A stretch of 15,944 bases of DNA from an uncultured Clostridia bacterium (GTDB lineage Bacteria > Bacillota > Clostridia > Lachnospirales > Lachnospiraceae), in the NCBI GenBank assembly GCA_937888895.1, contig CALASV010000003.1, positions 1 to 15,944 of the forward strand, read 5' to 3'. Within the stretch, counting starts at the first letter, position 1, and the number at the start of each line of letters is the position of its first letter. The notes below the pieces were generated by a model, which was not told the DNA's origin, ran no database searches, and was given only the letters and a program-made list of their open reading frames with translations. Positions 13,413-15,944 of the stretch are shown one piece after another. A program made the translations under genes and the position numbers.

Positions 13413-15218
13413 ATGAGCATATTTGATGTATTAACATTGATATGTGGTTTAGCATTATTCTTATATGGAATGGATGTTATGGGTGATGCACTAAAGAAAA
13501 GTGCAGGAAACAAGCTAAAAACAATTTTAGGAAGTTTAACATCAAACAAGTATAAAGGATTTTTGCTTGGGCTCGTAGTAACAGCAATTATTCAATCTTC
13601 CTCAGCAACAACAGTTATGGTCGTTGGTTTCGTAAATTCTGGTACAATGCTTCTTTCGCAGGCCGTAGGGGTAATTATGGGTGCTAATGTTGGTACTGCC
13701 GTTACTTCTTGGATTACAGCATTGAACGGAATTAGTGGTGGGGCTGATGCAACAGCATGGTTAAATTGGTTAAAACCAGATGCGTGGATGCCAATTCTTG
13801 CATTAATTGGTATTGCTCTTTTAATGTTCTCTAAAAATGAGAAAAAGAAAGATATTGGTACTATTTTAATGGGATTTGCTATTTTAATGGTTGGTATGGA
13901 AACGATGTCTGGTGCTGTAAGTGGATTGAAAAAGAGTGAAGAATTTCATCAAATTTTAACATTGTTTACAAATCCTTTGCTTGGTATATTGGCAGGTACT
14001 ATATTGACAGCTGTTGTACAATCTTCTTCTGCATCGGTTGGTATTTTACAGGCACTTTCTAGTACAGGAGCTATTACGTTTAGTGCAGCAATTCCAATTG
14101 TTATGGGACAAAATATTGGTACTTGTGTAACAGCATTACTTTCTTCGATTAATGTAAATAAAAATGGTAAGAGAGCAGCGTTAGTTCATTTATATTTTAA
14201 TATTATTGGTGTTGCTTTATTTATGTGTTTGTACTATTTGATTGGTTATTTGTTAAGTGGAACAAGTTTTAATATATTAGGAATGGCAGAGTCTACAGCA
14301 ATAGATATGTGGGGAATTGCAGCAACTCATACCGTATTTAAGATTTTTTCTGTTATTTTATTGATGCCAGTTTCTTCTTGGCTTGAGAAATTAGCAACAA
14401 TGACAGTAAAAGGTTCGGATGATAAAGGTGATAGTTATACAAAGATGTTAGACGATTTATTATTAGATACTCCTGCTGTTGCAATTGAACGTAGTTATGA
14501 AGTAGCAAATCAGATGGCAAAAATTTCTGTAAATTCATTAAAACAAGCAATTTCCTTGTTAGATAATTATGATGTGAAAGTAGCACAAGAAATTCGAGCA
14601 GCAGAAAAAACAAGTGATATATATGAAGATGTGTTAGGTTCTTATTTAGTGAAACTTTCTTCTAGAAGCATGACAGAAGAAGATAGTAGAGAAGTAACAA
14701 AATTGTTATATATGATTGGTGATTTTGAACGTATTTCTGACCATGCTGTTAATCTTGTTATTTCAGCAGAAGAAATGAAAGAGAAAGAAATTACATTCAC
14801 AAAGAAAGCAGCACAAGAACTTCACATATTATATAAAGCAATTGATGAAATTATAACAATGACAGGACAAGCTTTTATGGAAAAAGATATGAAACATGCA
14901 TATACGGTAGAACCATTAGAGCAAGTAGTGGATTATTTGAAAGAAGAAATTCGTATGCATCATATTATTCGTATACAAAAAGTGGAATGCACGATGGAGC
15001 TTGGATTTGTATTATCTGATATTTTAACAAATTTAGAGCGTGTTTCTGACCATTGTTCGAATATTGCAGGTTGTTTAATTGAAATGACAGAACATGCTAC
15101 ATTAGATTTGCATGAATATTTACATAAAGTACATAGAGATGGAAAAGAGTTTGAAACTTTGTATCATTATTATAAAGATAAATATGCTCTTGGCTCTATG
15201 AAACCAGAAGAAAAGTAG
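13413..15218 (+). CDS. Na/Pi cotransporter family protein with PhoU domain (NptA type)
   Basis: A 601-aa membrane protein that imports phosphate with sodium. The transporter half (~1-320) contains the two inverted QSSS motifs of the family: QSSSATT at ~61 and QSSSASV at ~203, each followed by a Gly-rich helix (GVIMGANVGTAVTSW and IPIVMGQNIGTCVTALL). The C-terminal half (~350-590) is a helical PhoU-like domain with the repeated E/D-R-x-S-D-H pattern (FERISDHAVNL and LERVSDHCSNI) that binds metal and is thought to regulate transport. Length and domain order are typical. The ribosome binding site is AGGTGG before ATG 13413. It has its own promoter and terminator, so it is monocistronic. It is divergent from the aldo/keto reductase. 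No Pho box was identified. Confidence 0.93.
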   Translation: MSIFDVLTLICGLALFLYGMDVMGDALKKSAGNKLKTILGSLTSNKYKGFLLGLVVTAIIQSSSATTVMVVGFVNSGTMLLSQAVGVIMGANVGTAVTSWITALNGISGGADATAWLNWLKPDAWMPILALIGIALLMFSKNEKKKDIGTILMGFAILMVGMETMSGAVSGLKKSEEFHQILTLFTNPLLGILAGTILTAVVQSSSASVGILQALSSTGAITFSAAIPIVMGQNIGTCVTALLSSINVNKNGKRAALVHLYFNIIGVALFMCLYYLIGYLLSGTSFNILGMAESTAIDMWGIAATHTVFKIFSVILLMPVSSWLEKLATMTVKGSDDKGDSYTKMLDDLLLDTPAVAIERSYEVANQMAKISVNSLKQAISLLDNYDVKVAQEIRAAEKTSDIYEDVLGSYLVKLSSRSMTEEDSREVTKLLYMIGDFERISDHAVNLVISAEEMKEKEITFTKKAAQELHILYKAIDEIITMTGQAFMEKDMKHAYTVEPLEQVVDYLKEEIRMHHIIRIQKVECTMELGFVLSDILTNLERVSDHCSNIAGCLIEMTEHATLDLHEYLHKVHRDGKEFETLYHYYKDKYALGSMKPEEK

Positions 15219-15256
15219 AAAAATTTTTAATTGAATATTTGATTATTCAAAGATAT

Positions 15257-15302
15257 AAAAAAGTGGTTGTTCTGAAAATTTTTCAGTAACAACCACTTTT
15301 TT
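15257..15302. terminator. Bidirectional terminator between transporter and rubrerythrin
   Basis: AAAAAAGTGGTTGTT (15257-15271) pairs with AACAACCACTTTTTT (15288-15302). The internal CTGAAAA/TTTTCAG extends the stem with one unpaired T. A-runs and T-runs on the two sides allow termination in both directions, for the transporter (+) and the rubrerythrin (-). Confidence 0.88.
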
Positions 15303-15315
15303 AGCTATTAGGTCA

Positions 15316-15861
15316 TTATTTTCCAAAATATCTGTTTAATAAGCCTTCAAATGCTTTTCCATGTCTAGCTTCATCTCTAGCCATTTCATGAACGGTATCA
15401 TGGATAGCATCTAAGTTAGCAGCTTTTGCTCTCTTTGCAAGGTCAAACTTACCAGCAGTAGCACCATTTTCAGCAGCAACTCTTAATTCTAAGTTCTTCT
15501 TTGTAGAATCTGTTACAACTTCACCAAGTAATTCAGCAAATTTAGCAGCATGTTCTGCTTCTTCCCAAGCTGCTTTTTCCCAGTAAAGGCCGATTTCTGG
15601 ATAACCTTCACGATGAGCTACTCTAGCCATTGCAAGATACATACCAACTTCTGTACATTCACCTTCAAAGTTTGCACGTAAATCAGCTAAAATATCTTCG
15701 CTAACACCTTTTGCTACACCTACTACGTGTTCTGCTGCCCAAGAAAGACCACCTTCTTGTTTTGTGAACTTATCAGCACCTACATGACATACTGGACATT
15801 CTGCTGGAGCAGAGTCTCCTTCGTGAACATAACCACATACATTACATACATATTTCGCCAT
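15316..15861 (-). CDS. Reverse rubrerythrin (rubredoxin-ferritin-like peroxidase)
   Basis: A 181-aa cytoplasmic oxidative-stress protein. Unlike classical rubrerythrin, the rubredoxin domain comes first, with the Fe(SCys)4 ligands C6xxC9 and C22xxC25 (YVCNVCGYVHEG, CPVCHVG). A ferritin-like four-helix diiron domain follows, with carboxylate ligands in EGECTEVGMYLAMARVA, EKAAWEEAEHAAKF (EExxH) and ARDEARHGKAF (ExxRH). This reversed order matches the revRbr proteins of Clostridium, which reduce H2O2 and O2 with electrons from NADH via a reductase. Length fits the family. A GGAG ribosome binding site lies 9 bp before ATG 15861. Upstream, three TGAGTAT repeats may be regulatory. It converges on the phosphate transporter. 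Confidence 0.93.
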   Translation of the reverse strand: MAKYVCNVCGYVHEGDSAPAECPVCHVGADKFTKQEGGLSWAAEHVVGVAKGVSEDILADLRANFEGECTEVGMYLAMARVAHREGYPEIGLYWEKAAWEEAEHAAKFAELLGEVVTDSTKKNLELRVAAENGATAGKFDLAKRAKAANLDAIHDTVHEMARDEARHGKAFEGLLNRYFGK

Positions 15862-15906
15862 AATTTTAATCTCCTTTTTTAATGATTTTTTTATTGATAA
15901 TAAATT

Positions 15907-15944
15907 TGTTCTGAGTATTTTTTTGAGTATTTTGTTCTGAGTAT
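15907..15944. repeat. TGAGTAT direct repeats upstream of rubrerythrin
   Basis: TGAGTAT occurs at 15912-15918, 15924-15930 and 15938-15944, with the longer TTGTTCTGAGTAT present twice (first and third copies). The spacings are 12 and 14 bp. The array runs to the edge of the window, so its full extent is unseen. It lies 51-83 bp upstream of the rubrerythrin ATG. Confidence 0.7.

Noticed and set aside
13250..13549. 99-codon open frame on the minus strand over the phosphate transporter start
   Set aside because: It overlaps the transporter promoter and N-terminus, and its residues are the complement of AT-rich promoter DNA. No ribosome binding site.
1..15944. CRISPR array, tRNA/rRNA, insertion sequence or prophage
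   Set aside because: No regularly spaced repeats with unique spacers, no cloverleaf or rRNA-like stretches, and no transposase, integrase or phage structural gene were found.

Overview
The window is AT-rich (roughly one third G+C) and carries Gram-positive style signals: strong AGGAGG-like ribosome binding sites, TTGACA/TATAAT-type promoters, U-tailed hairpin terminators and lipoprotein signal peptides. A reverse rubrerythrin, an aldo/keto reductase with two 4Fe-4S motifs, a NptA-type phosphate transporter with a PhoU tail and a two-HTH/TPR regulator together point to an anaerobic low-GC Firmicute, most likely Clostridia of the Lachnospiraceae type. Species cannot be named from the sequence. 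No rRNA, tRNA, CRISPR array, transposase or phage gene was seen.

Layout, left to right. (1) 194-1486 (-) is a WG-repeat protein, divergent from (2) a broken regulator at 1553-3352 (+). Read across frames, the regulator has the architecture HTH-TPR-HTH-TPR. It is disrupted by a lesion inside its first HTH and by a frameshift at an A10-TC-G8 homopolymer tract, and it ends in a strong terminator. (3) 3469-6380 (+) is a compact set of four envelope genes: a 62-aa two-helix membrane peptide, a DUF1266-like lipoprotein, a FAIM1-like membrane protein and an SGNH-hydrolase lipoprotein. (4) 6544-8737 (+) holds a DeaD-type RNA helicase, whose leader contains an intrinsic terminator downstream of a good promoter, and a GNAT acetyltransferase. 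(5) 8797-10524 (+) is a 4HB-type chemoreceptor with its own promoter and terminator, followed by a short-chain dehydrogenase at 10651-11415 (+). (6) On the minus strand, an Fe-S aldo/keto reductase (12010-13185) and a membrane-anchored GIY-YIG protein (11479-11988) form a two-gene operon that converges on the dehydrogenase across a 21-bp bidirectional terminator. (7) 13413-15218 (+) is a Na/Pi cotransporter with a PhoU domain, convergent with (8) a reverse rubrerythrin at 15316-15861 (-).

Most of the window is ordinary housekeeping and accessory content: RNA remodelling, chemotaxis, phosphate uptake and oxygen/peroxide defence. The parts most worth a second look are the doubly broken two-HTH regulator beside an uncharacterised four-gene envelope module, the helicase leader terminator, the membrane-tethered GIY-YIG domain, and a near-identical promoter shared by the chemoreceptor and the phosphate transporter. 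I found no clear evidence of a complete, previously undescribed defence or mobile system. The envelope module is the best candidate for uncharacterised biology.
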